64,000 bases of DNA from Streptomyces beihaiensis (GCF_026274175.1 NZ_JAPHNL010000321.1:1-64000), one strand, 5' to 3'; shown: positions 39,414 to 48,101, counted from the stretch's first letter. The notes: generated by a model from the sequence alone, not told the origin. A program made the numbers and translations.

Positions 39414-40133
39414 ATGACGACCTCAGCGATAGATCTTGCCCGTGACCTGGCTCCCACAGGGGTGCTGCGCGTCTCCATCAACCTGGGCAACCCCGTCCTT
39501 GCCCAGGGCACGCCGGACGCGCCGTCCGGAATCACCGTCGCCCTGGCCCGAGAGGTCGCCGCGCGGCTCGGACTGTCGGTCGGCTTCAGCTGCTTCGACG
39601 CCGCCCGCAAGTCGTACGCCGCGATGGCCGAGGGCCAGGCCGACCTGTGTTTTCTCGCCGTTGATCCGGCGCGCGAGAAGGACGTCGCGTTCACGACGCC
39701 GTACGTGCACATCCAGGGGGTGTACGCGGTTCCGGTCGACTCGTCGTTCGTCTCCGCGGAGGACGTCGACCGGGACGGGGTGCGCGTCGGCGTCAAGAAG
39801 GGATCCGCGTACGACCTGTACCTGACGCGCGCTCTGCGTCACGCCACAGTGGTGCGCGGCGAGGACGGCGTCGACGTCTTCCACGCCGAGGGCCTGGAGG
39901 TGGCCGCCGGCATCCGCCAGCCGCTGACCGCACATGTCGAGCGGCGGTCCGAACTGCGGCTGCTGGAACCCGCGTTCATGACGATCCGGCAGGCCATGGG
40001 CACGACCAAGGACAGGCGTCCGGAGACCGTGCGCTTCCTGAACGACACCGTGACCGAGCTGCTGTCCTCCGGCTTCGTCGCGCAGGCGCTCCGGGACTCG
40101 GGGCAGGACCCGATGCTGGCCGCGGCCGTGTAG
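39414..40133 (+). CDS. Transporter substrate-binding domain protein (SBP_bac_3 type), no signal peptide
   Basis: The 239-residue protein follows the family-3 solute-binding fold: GVLRVSINLGNPVLAQ at the start, ITVALAREVAARLGLSVGFSCFDAARKSYAAMAEGQADLCFLAVDPARE, and TTPYVHIQGVYAVP. It has no signal peptide or lipobox and no transporter genes beside it, so it probably acts in the cytoplasm as a sensor or enzyme rather than in import. The transcript is probably leaderless. Ligand unknown. Confidence 0.75.
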   Translation: MTTSAIDLARDLAPTGVLRVSINLGNPVLAQGTPDAPSGITVALAREVAARLGLSVGFSCFDAARKSYAAMAEGQADLCFLAVDPAREKDVAFTTPYVHIQGVYAVPVDSSFVSAEDVDRDGVRVGVKKGSAYDLYLTRALRHATVVRGEDGVDVFHAEGLEVAAGIRQPLTAHVERRSELRLLEPAFMTIRQAMGTTKDRRPETVRFLNDTVTELLSSGFVAQALRDSGQDPMLAAAV

Positions 40134-40316
40134 GAGGGCGCCGGCGGGCTGCCGAGTCAGGGGAGCAAGCCCGGTTGCGGGGGCGAGTTGTTCTTTCGTC
40201 TACCCGGGTTCATCGGGGCATGCCAAAGGGGCCCGCTCAGCCTGAGTGTGGGTGGCTGGGGCCTCGGTGAGGTGGGGCGGTGTCGCGTGTGCGCATGGCC
40301 GGTGGGCTGGGTCCGG

Positions 40317-40436
40317 CGATCTGGTGGCCTGGCGATCTGGCGGTCTGGCGGTCTGGCGATCCTGTGGCCTGGTGGCCTGGTGGCCTGGTGGCCTGGTGAT
40401 CTGGTGGCCTGATGGCCTGATGGCCTGGCGATCTGG
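40317..40436 (+). repeat. About fifteen copies of an 8-bp repeat
   Basis: Units of the type TGGCCTGG, CGATCTGG and CGGTCTGG run head to tail. The 8-bp period changes frame at each unit, so the tract is not coding. Confidence 0.8.
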
Positions 40437-40524
40437 CGGTGCGTTCCCGATCGGCGTCTTGGGGCCTGCCCGTCCGTGCGTCTGCCCTGTGTGGGGTGGT
40501 GTGCGGGCGGGCGTGTTCGTGTGC

Positions 40525-40632
40525 TTGGTCCTGCTGGACCTGCTGGTTCTGCTGGTTCTGCTGGTTCTGCCGGTTCCACCGGACGTGTTGGTCCTGCTGG
40601 TTCTACTGGACCTGCTGGTTCTGCTGGTCCTG
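40525..40632 (+). repeat. Twelve copies of a 9-bp repeat
   Basis: Units CTGGTTCTG, TTGGTCCTG, CTGGACCTG and relatives. A 9-bp period preserves frame, giving collagen-like Gly-Pro-Ala or Leu-Val strings depending on frame, but no start or ribosome site is attached. Confidence 0.8.
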
Positions 40633-40752
40633 CGTTCTGCTGCGGTAGGGCCGTTGGTGTTGGGTCGTACCGCTTGCTCGGACTGCCGTCGAGGAAATGC
40701 CCGTGGCTACGGCTACGACTACTCCTGCGGCTCTTGCTGTGGCTGCGGCGAG

Positions 40753-41061
40753 CTACTGCTCTGTCGCCAGCGCCGCGTCATCGTTCTGGTCCGCGGGGTC
40801 GTGGTGGCGGCCGCCGGGGGTGGTTCCGTGGGCCTCGGCGCTGATGCGCTGCTTCATCGTGGGCGGCAGCTTTCGCTTGAAGGCCCAGAACGGGCGGGCC
40901 GTGGTGGGAGCGGGGGCGGTCGCCGCCGAGTTGCTCGCCTCCTGGGTCTGCTGTACGGGCGTGGCCGCGGCGGCCGGGGAGGCGATGCCGAGCGCCGAGA
41001 AGAGCGCGATGAAGGCGGAGATGACGACGGTCCACAGCGTCATGACCCGGTTCTTGGTCAT
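40753..41061 (-). CDS. Small membrane or secreted protein
   Basis: The 102-residue protein begins MTKNRVMTLWTVVISAFIALFSALGIASPAAAA, a clear signal or membrane helix with an Ala-x-Ala end. A Thr/Ala/Pro linker leads to the basic block RPFWAFKRKLPPTMKQRISAEAHG. GTGAGGGG lies directly upstream of the ATG. The protein resembles conserved Streptomyces hypotheticals in this neighbourhood, but no domain is recognisable. The C-terminal 30 residues are His/Asp-rich and may be disordered. Confidence 0.6.
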   Translation of the reverse strand: MTKNRVMTLWTVVISAFIALFSALGIASPAAAATPVQQTQEASNSAATAPAPTTARPFWAFKRKLPPTMKQRISAEAHGTTPGGRHHDPADQNDDAALATEQ

Positions 41062-41375
41062 GGCCCCTCACTTTCAGGTTGGGCGATTTGCGTACTTTCC
41101 TCATGATGTGTATGCGGCGTCGCGAGTGTGGGAGGAGCGTCCGTGGCGCGTCGATCTTCAGATGAACACCACTCGGATGGGGGTATATCGTGTGGATTGA
41201 CCGTTAAGGTGATTGATTGAGGGGCCTGCGGCAGTATGCGGAGTGCGCTCGTCCGGTTCTACTGCGCCCCGACGGAGGGGAGTTGGGGAGCAGGTACAGG
41301 TCACCGATCGATATCGGTCGGTGTGTATAGTCGGGCGCCAGAGGTCCCCTACGTGAAGAAAGACGAGGTCGCGCG

Positions 41376-41504
41376 GTGAAGAAGCTTCTCCTGGTCGCAC
41401 TGGCCGCCATCGGCGGGCTCCTCGTGTACCGCCAGATCCAGGCGGATCGCGCCGAGCAGGATCTGTGGACGGAGGCGACCGACTCCGTGCCCACGGGTTC
41501 GTGA
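41376..41504 (+). CDS. DLW-39 family small protein
   Basis: The 42-residue peptide starts at GTG 41376 with GAGG upstream. It has a short N-terminal hydrophobic helix (KKLLLVALAAIGGLLVY), then RQIQADRAEQDLWTEATDSVPTGS, containing the Asp-Leu-Trp that names the family. This tiny actinobacterial protein is regularly found near gyrA/tRNA-Ile. A strong hairpin follows. Function unknown. Confidence 0.85.
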   Translation: MKKLLLVALAAIGGLLVYRQIQADRAEQDLWTEATDSVPTGS

Positions 41505-41523
41505 GTATCGACAACACTCTCTT

Positions 41524-41563
41524 CACATAGCCCCGGTCGCTCCACAGCGGCCGGGGCTATGTG
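41524..41563. terminator. Hairpin terminator after the DLW-39 gene
   Basis: CACATAGCCCCGG and CCGGGGCTATGTG are perfect arms, with a further near-match extending the stem toward the loop. Confidence 0.75.
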
Positions 41564-41645
41564 CTGAGTGCCGTTGTGCCGATGTGTGGCGGGTTTGTGA
41601 CGCGCGGCGGACAGGGGCCCGGCAGGGACGGCAGGATGGCCGTCC

Positions 41646-43178
41646 ATGGGGAGACTCATGAGGCGGGGCGGACCTGTTGCCGTCGCTGTTGCCAGTGCTG
41701 TTGCCGTGGCCCCGGTGGTGGGCCTGTTGCCAGGTTCGTGCGGCGCGGCCGCGGCGGTCGGCACGGTCGGCACGACCACGACCACGACCGCCGACCCGTA
41801 CGTGTACGGCGACGGCGCCCGTACGGTCCGCGGCGCGCACGGCGCCGGTGACGCCGCACGGCTCAGTACGGCCCGCACGTACCGCAGTTCGATCGGCGTG
41901 GGCTCGGACGGTACCGCCTACTACCGGGTCGACCTCGACGGCGCCGCCGACGCGTACGCCTCGGTCGTCGCCGTGCCCCCGCTCGGCTCCGGTGTGAAGG
42001 TGTCGTACGCCGACGGCATCACCGTGACGTTGCGGGACAGCGCGGGCCACAGCTGCGGCACCGGACGGGCGACCTTCAGCACGGGGGCGTACCCGCGGCC
42101 CGTCGCCGCGGTCGCCGAGCGCAAGATCCGGGCGGGCGCCACGCGGTGCCAGGCGGCCGGGACGTACTACCTGGTCGTGCGGCGGCAGACGGACGCCGAT
42201 TCCACGCGCGAAACGTGGGGGCTCGAACTGAGCGTGGCCACCGAGCCGGGGCTCGTGACACCGGAGCCCGCCCAGGGGCCGAGCGCCTGGCCCTCCGGCT
42301 CGGCGCCGTCTCTGCGGCCGTCTCCGTCCGGCGGCGGGGCGCCGCGCGCCGGAGGCACCGGGTTCAACGATGCCGCGGCGGTGAACGGCGGGGTATGGCG
42401 GGACCGGGTGCGGCCGGGCGAGAGCCACTTCTTCCGGGTTCCGGTCGACTGGGGGCAACAGCTCTTCCTCGACGCCGGGCTCAAGGGCGCGGCGGGGGAC
42501 CGGGCGCGGCGCGGGTACGTGCCGGGAGCGCTCGACGTCCAGCTGTACAACCCGGCGCGTGCGCCCGTCGCGGAGAAGGAGGCCGGGTATGCGGGGGACG
42601 CGGCATCGGCGACGTTGGACCCGCTGCCTCCGGTCGCGTACGAGAACCGGCATCTGCTCCGCACGGACCGGGCGGCCATGCGGTTCGCGGGCTGGTACTA
42701 CGTCAAGGTCGGTCTCGACCCGGCCATGGCCCGGACGTTCGGGGACCGCGCGTACGACGTGACGCTGCGAGTGACCGTCCGCGGGAAGACGGGGCGGGCG
42801 CCCGACTACGTACGGGATCCGGGGCCGTTCCAGGTCACCGACGCCGACCGGCAGGCCGCGGCGCGCGGGGTGGGCGGGGCGGACTGGGGGGACCGGGGTG
42901 CCGATGACGGGTCCGGGCCCGGGTCCGGACCCGGGGGCAATGGTTCTGGTTCTGATTCTGGTTCCGCGGGGTCCATCGCCGGGCCCGGGGCCGGCCGTTC
43001 CGGGGGCGGCCGCACTTCCGCCACACCCGCCGCCACGTCGACGGGGAGCTCGGTGTCGGCCCGGATGCTGGTGGGCGTGGGCGGCATCGGGACCGGTACG
43101 GCGTTGGTGCTGTGGCTCGGAGTGTGGCGGATGGTGTCGGTGCGGCGGTTCAGGCGGCGGGTCGCGCGGCACGGGTGA
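41646..43178 (+). CDS. Surface protein with signal peptide and C-terminal membrane anchor
   Basis: The 510-residue protein starts with an Ala/Val-rich signal peptide (residues ~11-40) and ends with a transmembrane helix (VGVGGIGTGTALVLWLGVW) and a basic cytoplasmic tail, so most of it is outside the cell. Two beta-rich segments (YRSSIGVGSDGTAYYRVDL... and WRDRVRPGESHFFRVPVDWGQQLFLDAGLKG) are related and look like a repeated domain. A Gly/Ser-rich linker precedes the anchor. ATG 41658 with GGGGAG upstream is an alternative start. It converges on the Ser/Thr kinase gene with a nine-base gap. Function unknown. Confidence 0.7.
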   Translation: MGRLMRRGGPVAVAVASAVAVAPVVGLLPGSCGAAAAVGTVGTTTTTTADPYVYGDGARTVRGAHGAGDAARLSTARTYRSSIGVGSDGTAYYRVDLDGAADAYASVVAVPPLGSGVKVSYADGITVTLRDSAGHSCGTGRATFSTGAYPRPVAAVAERKIRAGATRCQAAGTYYLVVRRQTDADSTRETWGLELSVATEPGLVTPEPAQGPSAWPSGSAPSLRPSPSGGGAPRAGGTGFNDAAAVNGGVWRDRVRPGESHFFRVPVDWGQQLFLDAGLKGAAGDRARRGYVPGALDVQLYNPARAPVAEKEAGYAGDAASATLDPLPPVAYENRHLLRTDRAAMRFAGWYYVKVGLDPAMARTFGDRAYDVTLRVTVRGKTGRAPDYVRDPGPFQVTDADRQAAARGVGGADWGDRGADDGSGPGSGPGGNGSGSDSGSAGSIAGPGAGRSGGGRTSATPAATSTGSSVSARMLVGVGGIGTGTALVLWLGVWRMVSVRRFRRRVARHG

Positions 43179-43187
43179 GCGGGCGAG

Positions 43188-44783
43188 TCACGGGTGGGCC
43201 AGGGCCCAGATGCCCACGGCGAAGCAGAGCAGCGCGAGGAGGAGGACCGGGGCGGCCACCTTCGGGGGCGGCCCCGGACGGCGGGGCGCGCCCCGCTCGT
43301 CTTCCTGTTCCCCTTGTACCTCCTGGGCCCCCGATACACCTGATACACCTGGTACCCCCGATACCCCCGATACCTCCGATGCTCCCGATAAGCCCGGTGC
43401 TTCTGATATGCCCGATGCCCGTGGTACCCCCGATATGCCGGATGTCCCTGATACTCCTCGTACCGCCTGTTGCTCCTCTTCCGCCCGCTCCCCCGGCGGT
43501 GTCGGCCGTGTTGATACGAGGAGCGGCGTCGGGGCCGACGGAGTCGCTGAGGCTGTCGGGGCTGTCGGGGCTGTCGGGGCAACCGGGGGCGGCAGTGGCG
43601 CGGGAACCGGCGGCGGCGTGGTCGGTGCGGGCGGGAACGGCGGCGCCGACGGCGGGGGCGGCACCGGCGTGCCGGTGGGCGGCTCGGCGGGTATCGGCGG
43701 GTCGGCCGGGGCGGGCGGCTCCGAGGCCACCAGTGGATCGGCCGACGCAGGCGGTTCGGCGGGCGCAGGCGGTTCGGCGGGCGCAGGCGGTTCCGCGGGC
43801 GCGGGCGGATCGGCCGGCAGCGGCGGTGGACCCGGTGTCCTGGACGGCGTGGCCAAAGAAGCGGGTGGCGTGGCGTGCAGGGGACGGGCGCGGCGGCCGC
43901 GCACGGCCGGGCCGTGCGGCCCGAAGCCGGGCGGCAGCGACCCCAGGTGGTCGAAAACCTCGATCAGCTCGTCGTCCGGGCCCGGCTCGGGCAGCAGTTC
44001 GGCGGCGTCGAGCAGCGCTTTGCGCGCCCCGGTCGCCGTACGGAACCGCGCCTCCGGATCCGGCTGCAACAGCCCCGCGAGGACCGACCAGAGCGGGCCC
44101 GGGACCCCTTTCGGCGCGCCGGGCGTGCCGTGCTCGGCGAAGCGCTCGATCAGGGCGCGGTCGTCCGGCTTGGCCCCTTCGAGGAGATAGAGGGCGACGA
44201 GGCCCGCCGCGAACAGGTCGGCGGGAAAGTCGGGTTCGGCGCCGAGGGACTGCTCAGGGGCGATGTAACCGGGCGTGCCCACCACGTAGTCCGCCTCGGT
44301 CAGCCGCGGCTCGCCCTTGCGCATGGCGATGCCGAAGTCGGAGACGCGTAGATGAGGAAGGCCGGTGCCGGTCGCCTCCAGCAGCAGGTTCGCGGGTTTG
44401 ATGTCGCGGTGTACGACGCCCTCGCCGTGCACGGCCGCGAGTCCGGACAGGAGCTGGTCGAGCAGAATGCTCACGAACTGCGGCGGCAACGGCCCGTAGT
44501 CGCCGACCAGATGGGCCAGCGAGCCGCCCGCGACGAGGTCCATGGTGAACAGGACCTTGTCGTCGTCGGCGGCCCAGCTCGTCGGGGCGAGGACGTGCGG
44601 GTGATCGATGCGCAGCGCCTGCTCGCGGACGAAGCGCAGCAGCGTGTGGGCGTCGCTCTGCTGCAGCACCTTGGCCGCGACGTAGCGTCTGCGGCGGTGG
44701 TCCCAGGCGCGCCAGACCGCGCCGACTCCTCCACGGCCGATCGGGTCGGCCAACTCGTACCGGCCGGCGAAGACCTCACCCAT
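43188..44783 (-). CDS. Serine/threonine protein kinase, membrane anchored
   Basis: The 531-residue Hanks-type kinase has the glycine loop IGRGGVGAVWRAWD, invariant lysine in AAKVL, catalytic HRDIKPANLLLE, DFG in VSDFGIAMRK and the GTPGYIAPEQ activation segment; all catalytic residues are present. From residue ~300 the chain is Pro/Ala-rich, then Ser/Gly/Val-rich with nine-base-period repeats (VSGVPGVSGVSG), and ends in a membrane helix (APVLLLALLCFAVGIWALA) with almost no extracellular part. It therefore lacks the PASTA-type sensor of PknB. It lies downstream of an HTH gene on the same strand. Confidence 0.88.
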   Translation of the reverse strand: MGEVFAGRYELADPIGRGGVGAVWRAWDHRRRRYVAAKVLQQSDAHTLLRFVREQALRIDHPHVLAPTSWAADDDKVLFTMDLVAGGSLAHLVGDYGPLPPQFVSILLDQLLSGLAAVHGEGVVHRDIKPANLLLEATGTGLPHLRVSDFGIAMRKGEPRLTEADYVVGTPGYIAPEQSLGAEPDFPADLFAAGLVALYLLEGAKPDDRALIERFAEHGTPGAPKGVPGPLWSVLAGLLQPDPEARFRTATGARKALLDAAELLPEPGPDDELIEVFDHLGSLPPGFGPHGPAVRGRRARPLHATPPASLATPSRTPGPPPLPADPPAPAEPPAPAEPPAPAEPPASADPLVASEPPAPADPPIPAEPPTGTPVPPPPSAPPFPPAPTTPPPVPAPLPPPVAPTAPTAPTASATPSAPTPLLVSTRPTPPGERAEEEQQAVRGVSGTSGISGVPRASGISEAPGLSGASEVSGVSGVPGVSGVSGAQEVQGEQEDERGAPRRPGPPPKVAAPVLLLALLCFAVGIWALAHP

Positions 44784-44858
44784 GGTCGTGCGTCGCTCCC
44801 CTCCCTGGCCCGGGACGCACCGGGCCCCTGGGCTGCTGCGCGGGGGCCCGGTGCCCGG

Positions 44859-45407
44859 TCAGCTCTGGTGCGCCTGGTAGTGGGCCACGGCGTCGGAGGT
44901 GCGCCCCGCGCCGTACACCCGAAGGAACTCTGCCAGCTCCGGGTGGGTGGCGGCGAGGGCGTCGGAGGCCTCGATGATCTCACCGGCCGCCGACACCGAC
45001 CGCAGCAGCGACTGGATCTCCCGGACGACGCGCTTGACCGTCGGAGCACCGGAACCGGTCGATGTCTGACCGGTGTTGGTGAGCACCGAGCCACCCTGCG
45101 ACTTCTTGATCTCGTCCATTCGCTCGGTGGCCTCCGCGGCGCTCACGCTCCCGTCGGCAACCTGCCCCGACAGTTCCTGCAACTGCTGCACGCGCTGCAC
45201 CACAGCCGGGTTGCCGATCTTGGCGCGCTGCCCGCTCATGAGCTGTGACAGCATGGGAGCGGACAGGCCGAGCACCCCCGCGAGGCGGGCCTGGTTGAGG
45301 CCGAGATCCTCGATCAGCCGACGGAAGAGCGCCCCCAGAGGCTCCCCGTACCAGTTCCGCTGGAGCTCCCTGGCTCTGGCGGTGGCTTCCTGCTGTGCGG
45401 CGTCCAT
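44859..45407 (-). CDS. Helix-turn-helix regulator of Streptomyces type
   Basis: The 182-residue protein has a Cro/CI-like HTH near residues 25-55 (LGLNQARLAGVLGLSAPMLSQLMSGQRAKIGNP) and a helical C-terminal region with VKRVVREIQSLLRSVSAAGEI. I chose ATG 45405-45407 with GGGGAGA upstream; the frame continues to 45467 without conservation. It is followed after 75 bases by the Ser/Thr kinase, and the pair probably works together. Target unknown. Confidence 0.8.
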   Translation of the reverse strand: MDAAQQEATARARELQRNWYGEPLGALFRRLIEDLGLNQARLAGVLGLSAPMLSQLMSGQRAKIGNPAVVQRVQQLQELSGQVADGSVSAAEATERMDEIKKSQGGSVLTNTGQTSTGSGAPTVKRVVREIQSLLRSVSAAGEIIEASDALAATHPELAEFLRVYGAGRTSDAVAHYQAHQS

Positions 45408-45506
45408 TGCGTCTCCCCATCGCTTCCCCAAGTACGGCGCTTCGCTGCCGCGAAGCACGTGGGGCATCTTACGGAGAGTGGTCGCTCACCGGGACCCCCA
45501 ATCCTT

Positions 45507-45537
45507 TTGCGAGATCAGGGGGAGGAACCGGTACTCT
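45507..45537 (+). promoter_or_regulatory. Probable promoter of tRNA-Ala
   Basis: TTGCGA, a 19-base spacer and TACTCT (45532-45537) lie 52 bases before the tRNA. The long spacer makes this tentative. Confidence 0.35.
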
Positions 45538-45589
45538 GGTCTGCGGTGCTCACCCAGGAGGGGGTCCTTCTGTGGGGTGCACTGTCTTC

Positions 45590-45662
45590 GGGGCCTTAGC
45601 TCAGTTGGTAGAGCGCTGTCTTTGCATGGCAGATGTCAGGGGTTCGACTCCCCTAGGCTCCA
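45590..45662 (+). tRNA. tRNA-Ala (anticodon TGC)
   Basis: The 73-base cloverleaf has acceptor GGGGCCT / AGGCTCC, D-loop AGCTCAGTTGGTAGAGC, an anticodon loop with TGC and T-loop GGTTCGACTCC. Its 3' half is duplicated at 49785. Confidence 0.97.
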
Positions 45663-45746
45663 CCTTGAAATGCCCTCTGACCTGCGGAAACGCGGTTTCG
45701 GAGGGCATTTTTCGTGCCCACCGGTGGGCGCATCGGTGCCCACCGG
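45640..45746 (+). repeat. att-like direct repeat, left copy (tRNA-Ala 3' end plus terminator)
   Basis: 107 bases from the T-arm of tRNA-Ala through its downstream hairpin match 49785-49891 with eight mismatches and no gaps. Confidence 0.8.
45668..45712 (+). terminator. Terminator of tRNA-Ala
   Basis: AAATGCCCTC and GAGGGCATTT arms with an inner GCGGAAACGC-type stem, followed by a short T-run. Confidence 0.7.
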
Positions 45747-45879
45747 AGGTGGGGGAGCCCTTGAACCCCGAGGGGTTTGCTGGATCTTGGCTCCCCCGTG
45801 GATCCCCTGGGACCTGCGAGGTGGAGGGGTGTCGGATAGGGCTTCGGCGAAGAGTCCTGCCTGTGTGTAGACGTGGACG

Positions 45880-45885
45880 TATACT
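45880..45885 (+). promoter_or_regulatory. -10 element of the toxin-antitoxin pair (leaderless)
   Basis: TATACT ends six bases before the antitoxin ATG, and there is no ribosome site between them. Confidence 0.5.
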
Positions 45886-45891
45886 CGCTTC

Positions 45892-46155
45892 ATGTCCGAT
45901 GCCATGATCCGAGTGCCCTCTGAGGTGCGGGACCGTCTCGCGGTCATCGCGGAGTCCCGGGGTACGTCGATCCGCTCCTTGGTGCAGGAGTTCGCGGAGA
46001 CGACGCTCACGGATGAGGAACGGCGTGAGCGTGCGGAGCGGGCACGCGCCTACCTGGCGGAGCATTTCGGTGTCGAGGTGAGTGACGAGGAGAGCGCAGC
46101 GATGGGCCGCAGGTTGCGCGATGTCTTCGGGGGACAGCAGGGCCCGGCCGCGTGA
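45892..46155 (+). CDS. Antitoxin of a type II toxin-antitoxin pair (ribbon-helix-helix type)
   Basis: The 87-residue protein begins with the RHH-like pattern MIRVPSEVRDRLAVIAESRGTSIRSLVQEF, followed by a charged helix that would wrap the toxin. It overlaps the next gene by GTGA. The N-terminal module should bind the operator near the TATACT promoter and autoregulate. First gene inside the tRNA-Ala island, where it may stabilise the element. Confidence 0.75.
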   Translation: MSDAMIRVPSEVRDRLAVIAESRGTSIRSLVQEFAETTLTDEERRERAERARAYLAEHFGVEVSDEESAAMGRRLRDVFGGQQGPAA

Positions 46156-46538
46156 TCCAGCACCATCTGGTCCTGGATGCACCCACGTTGCTCGCCTTGT
46201 CGGGGAACCGGCAGGTGTCCGCGCTGGTTCACCGGGCCCACTTCGAGGCGGAGACGCGGTTGTGGGCTCCGGTGCTGTCGATTCTCGAAGCGGACGCGGA
46301 GCATCTGGGGATCGCGGAGCACGTCGGCCAGCTCGATGTCATCCACACGGTCGACCTCGACTATCCGGGCATGCTCACTGTCGCGCAGCTGCGCAGGGGC
46401 GGCGTCCCGTCCGGGATCGCGGCTGCCGTCCATGCCGTGCGTCATCTTCCCGAGTGGGGTGCGGACGCGTTGGTCGCCACAGTGGCGCCGAAGGCGTACT
46501 ACGGGCGGGGTGTGCCCGTCCTCGACCTCAACCGCTGA
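46152..46538 (+). CDS. PIN-domain toxin (VapC-like)
   Basis: The 128-residue protein starts HHLVLDAPTLLALSGN, with the first PIN aspartate in LDAPTLL, a conserved acidic position in SILEADAEHLG and a later GADALVATVA segment corresponding to the third acidic site. It starts at a GTG overlapping the antitoxin stop and is translationally coupled. PIN toxins are RNases that often cut tRNA or rRNA. The match is partial, so the exact subfamily is unsure. Confidence 0.65.
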   Translation: MIQHHLVLDAPTLLALSGNRQVSALVHRAHFEAETRLWAPVLSILEADAEHLGIAEHVGQLDVIHTVDLDYPGMLTVAQLRRGGVPSGIAAAVHAVRHLPEWGADALVATVAPKAYYGRGVPVLDLNR

Positions 46539-46781
46539 CACTTCGGCGGTTTGATCACAGCGGCCGGTCAGCGGGACTTCACGCATGCATGACGCTCCCT
46601 GCCATGGCGATCACTGTTGCTGTCCGGTGTGACGACGGGCATCGCCGTCGCACGGACAGGACGATCGGCCATGGCGGTGCTCACGGCCGGGCGCCCTGCC
46701 GACGGCGGCCTGCGCCCGCTGCGCGGCCCGGGCGCGGTCGGTCTCAACGGGGACGAAGGGGAATGAGGGCAACCAATGGGT

Positions 46782-47915
46782 TCAGCAGCCGGCCCGGTCA
46801 GCCGTACATCGCGACGCGGTAAAGAGCCGCAAGCGCGTTGTCGATGGGTGGGGCTGCGGCTTACCGGAGGGGTCGAGTCTGTTCCACCTCTGCAGGTTCA
46901 CCGCGACCGCCATCTGCCGCTTGCCGTCGGCACGGGTCATGGCCAGTGCCCCACCACCCCAGACCGTGCCGCCATGGCCCCAGAAGGTGCCCTGACCGGG
47001 GCCCTCCATCGGGTGCAGGCCGAGTCCGTAGTCGATCGTCTTTCCCTCTTGGGAGATGACCGGGCCGGTGCGTTGCATCTGCGCCAGCGACGACGGGCTG
47101 ACGATCGTTCCGGCCAGCAGCATGCCGTAGAAGCGGTTGAGGTCCGCGACGGTCGATATCAGTGAGGCCGCCGGCCGTACCCACGACATGTCGTAGACGC
47201 TGTAGTCGCGCGGCGGGTCGATCATGCCGAACCACGCCTCGTAGAGCTGCGAGTGCGGCCCGTCGACGTACGGTCCGGCGGGGAGTTCGGTGTCCCGGAG
47301 CCCGGCGCGCTCGATGATGTTCCGGGTGATGTACTGCTCGGCCGTGGTGCCGGTCACCTGTTCCAGGAGCTGGCCGAGGAGCAGGTAGTTGGTGTTGGAG
47401 TACACCCCCGGTGCACCGCCCGGGGTACCGACGGCAGGTGCGGTGACCCCCATCTCGATCAGTTCAGTGGGGTCGAACCGCGTGAGCCGGTGGTCGTCCA
47501 GGCTCTGGGGCCCGGTGCCGGCGAGGGCGGGGAACGCCTTGAGGGAGGGGTAGGCGTACGGGAGATACTCGGCGAGTCCGCTGGTGTGGTTGATCAGCAT
47601 CCGGACCGTGATCGTGTCACCGCGTTCTCCGGGAACCAGGTTCGGAAGGTACCGGCCGATCGGTGCGTCGAGTCCGATCTGACCGCTCTCGACCTGCTGC
47701 AGAACCGCTGCGGCCGTGAAGGTCTTCGTGATGCTGCAGACCCGGTGCCTCATGTCGGCGGTGATGGGACGGCCGGTGGCGACATCGGCGACTCCGGCGG
47801 CGCCGCGCCAGACCCGGTCGCCGTCACGCACCTCGGCGAACAGGCCCGGCATCCCGGCGCGGTGGACGTTTTCCACGGCGGCATCCAGCGCCGCGGAATC
47901 CAGTGAGTTCCTCAC
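46782..47915 (-). CDS. Serine hydrolase (beta-lactamase / DD-peptidase family, class C fold)
   Basis: The 377-residue protein has the SxxK motif in VCSITKTFTAAAVL, the YxN motif in GVYSNTNYLLLGQLLEQ and an HGG-type third motif in WGHGGTVWGGG, the set of class C beta-lactamase/D-alanyl-D-alanine carboxypeptidase relatives. No signal peptide is visible, so it may be an intracellular esterase-like member. I chose GTG 47913-47915 with AAAGGACG upstream; the frame to 47978 is unconserved. It diverges from the TetR gene with a palindrome between them, suggesting TetR control. Confidence 0.82.
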   Translation of the reverse strand: MRNSLDSAALDAAVENVHRAGMPGLFAEVRDGDRVWRGAAGVADVATGRPITADMRHRVCSITKTFTAAAVLQQVESGQIGLDAPIGRYLPNLVPGERGDTITVRMLINHTSGLAEYLPYAYPSLKAFPALAGTGPQSLDDHRLTRFDPTELIEMGVTAPAVGTPGGAPGVYSNTNYLLLGQLLEQVTGTTAEQYITRNIIERAGLRDTELPAGPYVDGPHSQLYEAWFGMIDPPRDYSVYDMSWVRPAASLISTVADLNRFYGMLLAGTIVSPSSLAQMQRTGPVISQEGKTIDYGLGLHPMEGPGQGTFWGHGGTVWGGGALAMTRADGKRQMAVAVNLQRWNRLDPSGKPQPHPSTTRLRLFTASRCTADRAGC

Positions 47916-48040
47916 GGCATGCGTCCTTTCGCATCGCTCGGGGTGGGCTCCACATCGGTCGCCCGAGCCGGGTGACAAGGCACGCGTGGCACGCCGACCC
48001 GCCTGCTGCCGGGTCGCTCGTCACGCTCATGTCCTCATTA

Positions 48041-48057
48041 TGCACGCAGTGCGTGCA
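48041..48057. promoter_or_regulatory. 17-bp operator palindrome between the hydrolase and TetR genes
   Basis: TGCACGCA-G-TGCGTGCA is a perfect inverted repeat with one central base, 45 bases before the TetR start and 126 bases before the hydrolase start. It suits binding by the adjacent TetR dimer. Confidence 0.65.
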
Positions 48058-48101
48058 ACACCAAGTGCATGAGTTAGGCTGAGTCCGACGAGAGGGGCGA
48101 A

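Larger units (their letters stand above)
40134..40752. other. Low-complexity intergenic region
   Basis: No gene can be supported. Several frames stay open only because the region is built of short tandem repeats (see 40317-40436 and 40525-40632), and the predicted peptides are monotonous Leu/Val, Trp/Pro or Gln/Asn strings. Confidence 0.6.

Noticed and set aside
40317-40632. CRISPR-like array
   Set aside because: Units are 8-9 bp and contiguous with no spacers, and no cas genes are nearby.
40246-41106. 286-residue plus-strand frame rich in Leu/Val and Trp/Gly
   Set aside because: It is created by the tandem repeat tracts and crosses the opposite-strand small membrane gene; no ribosome site.
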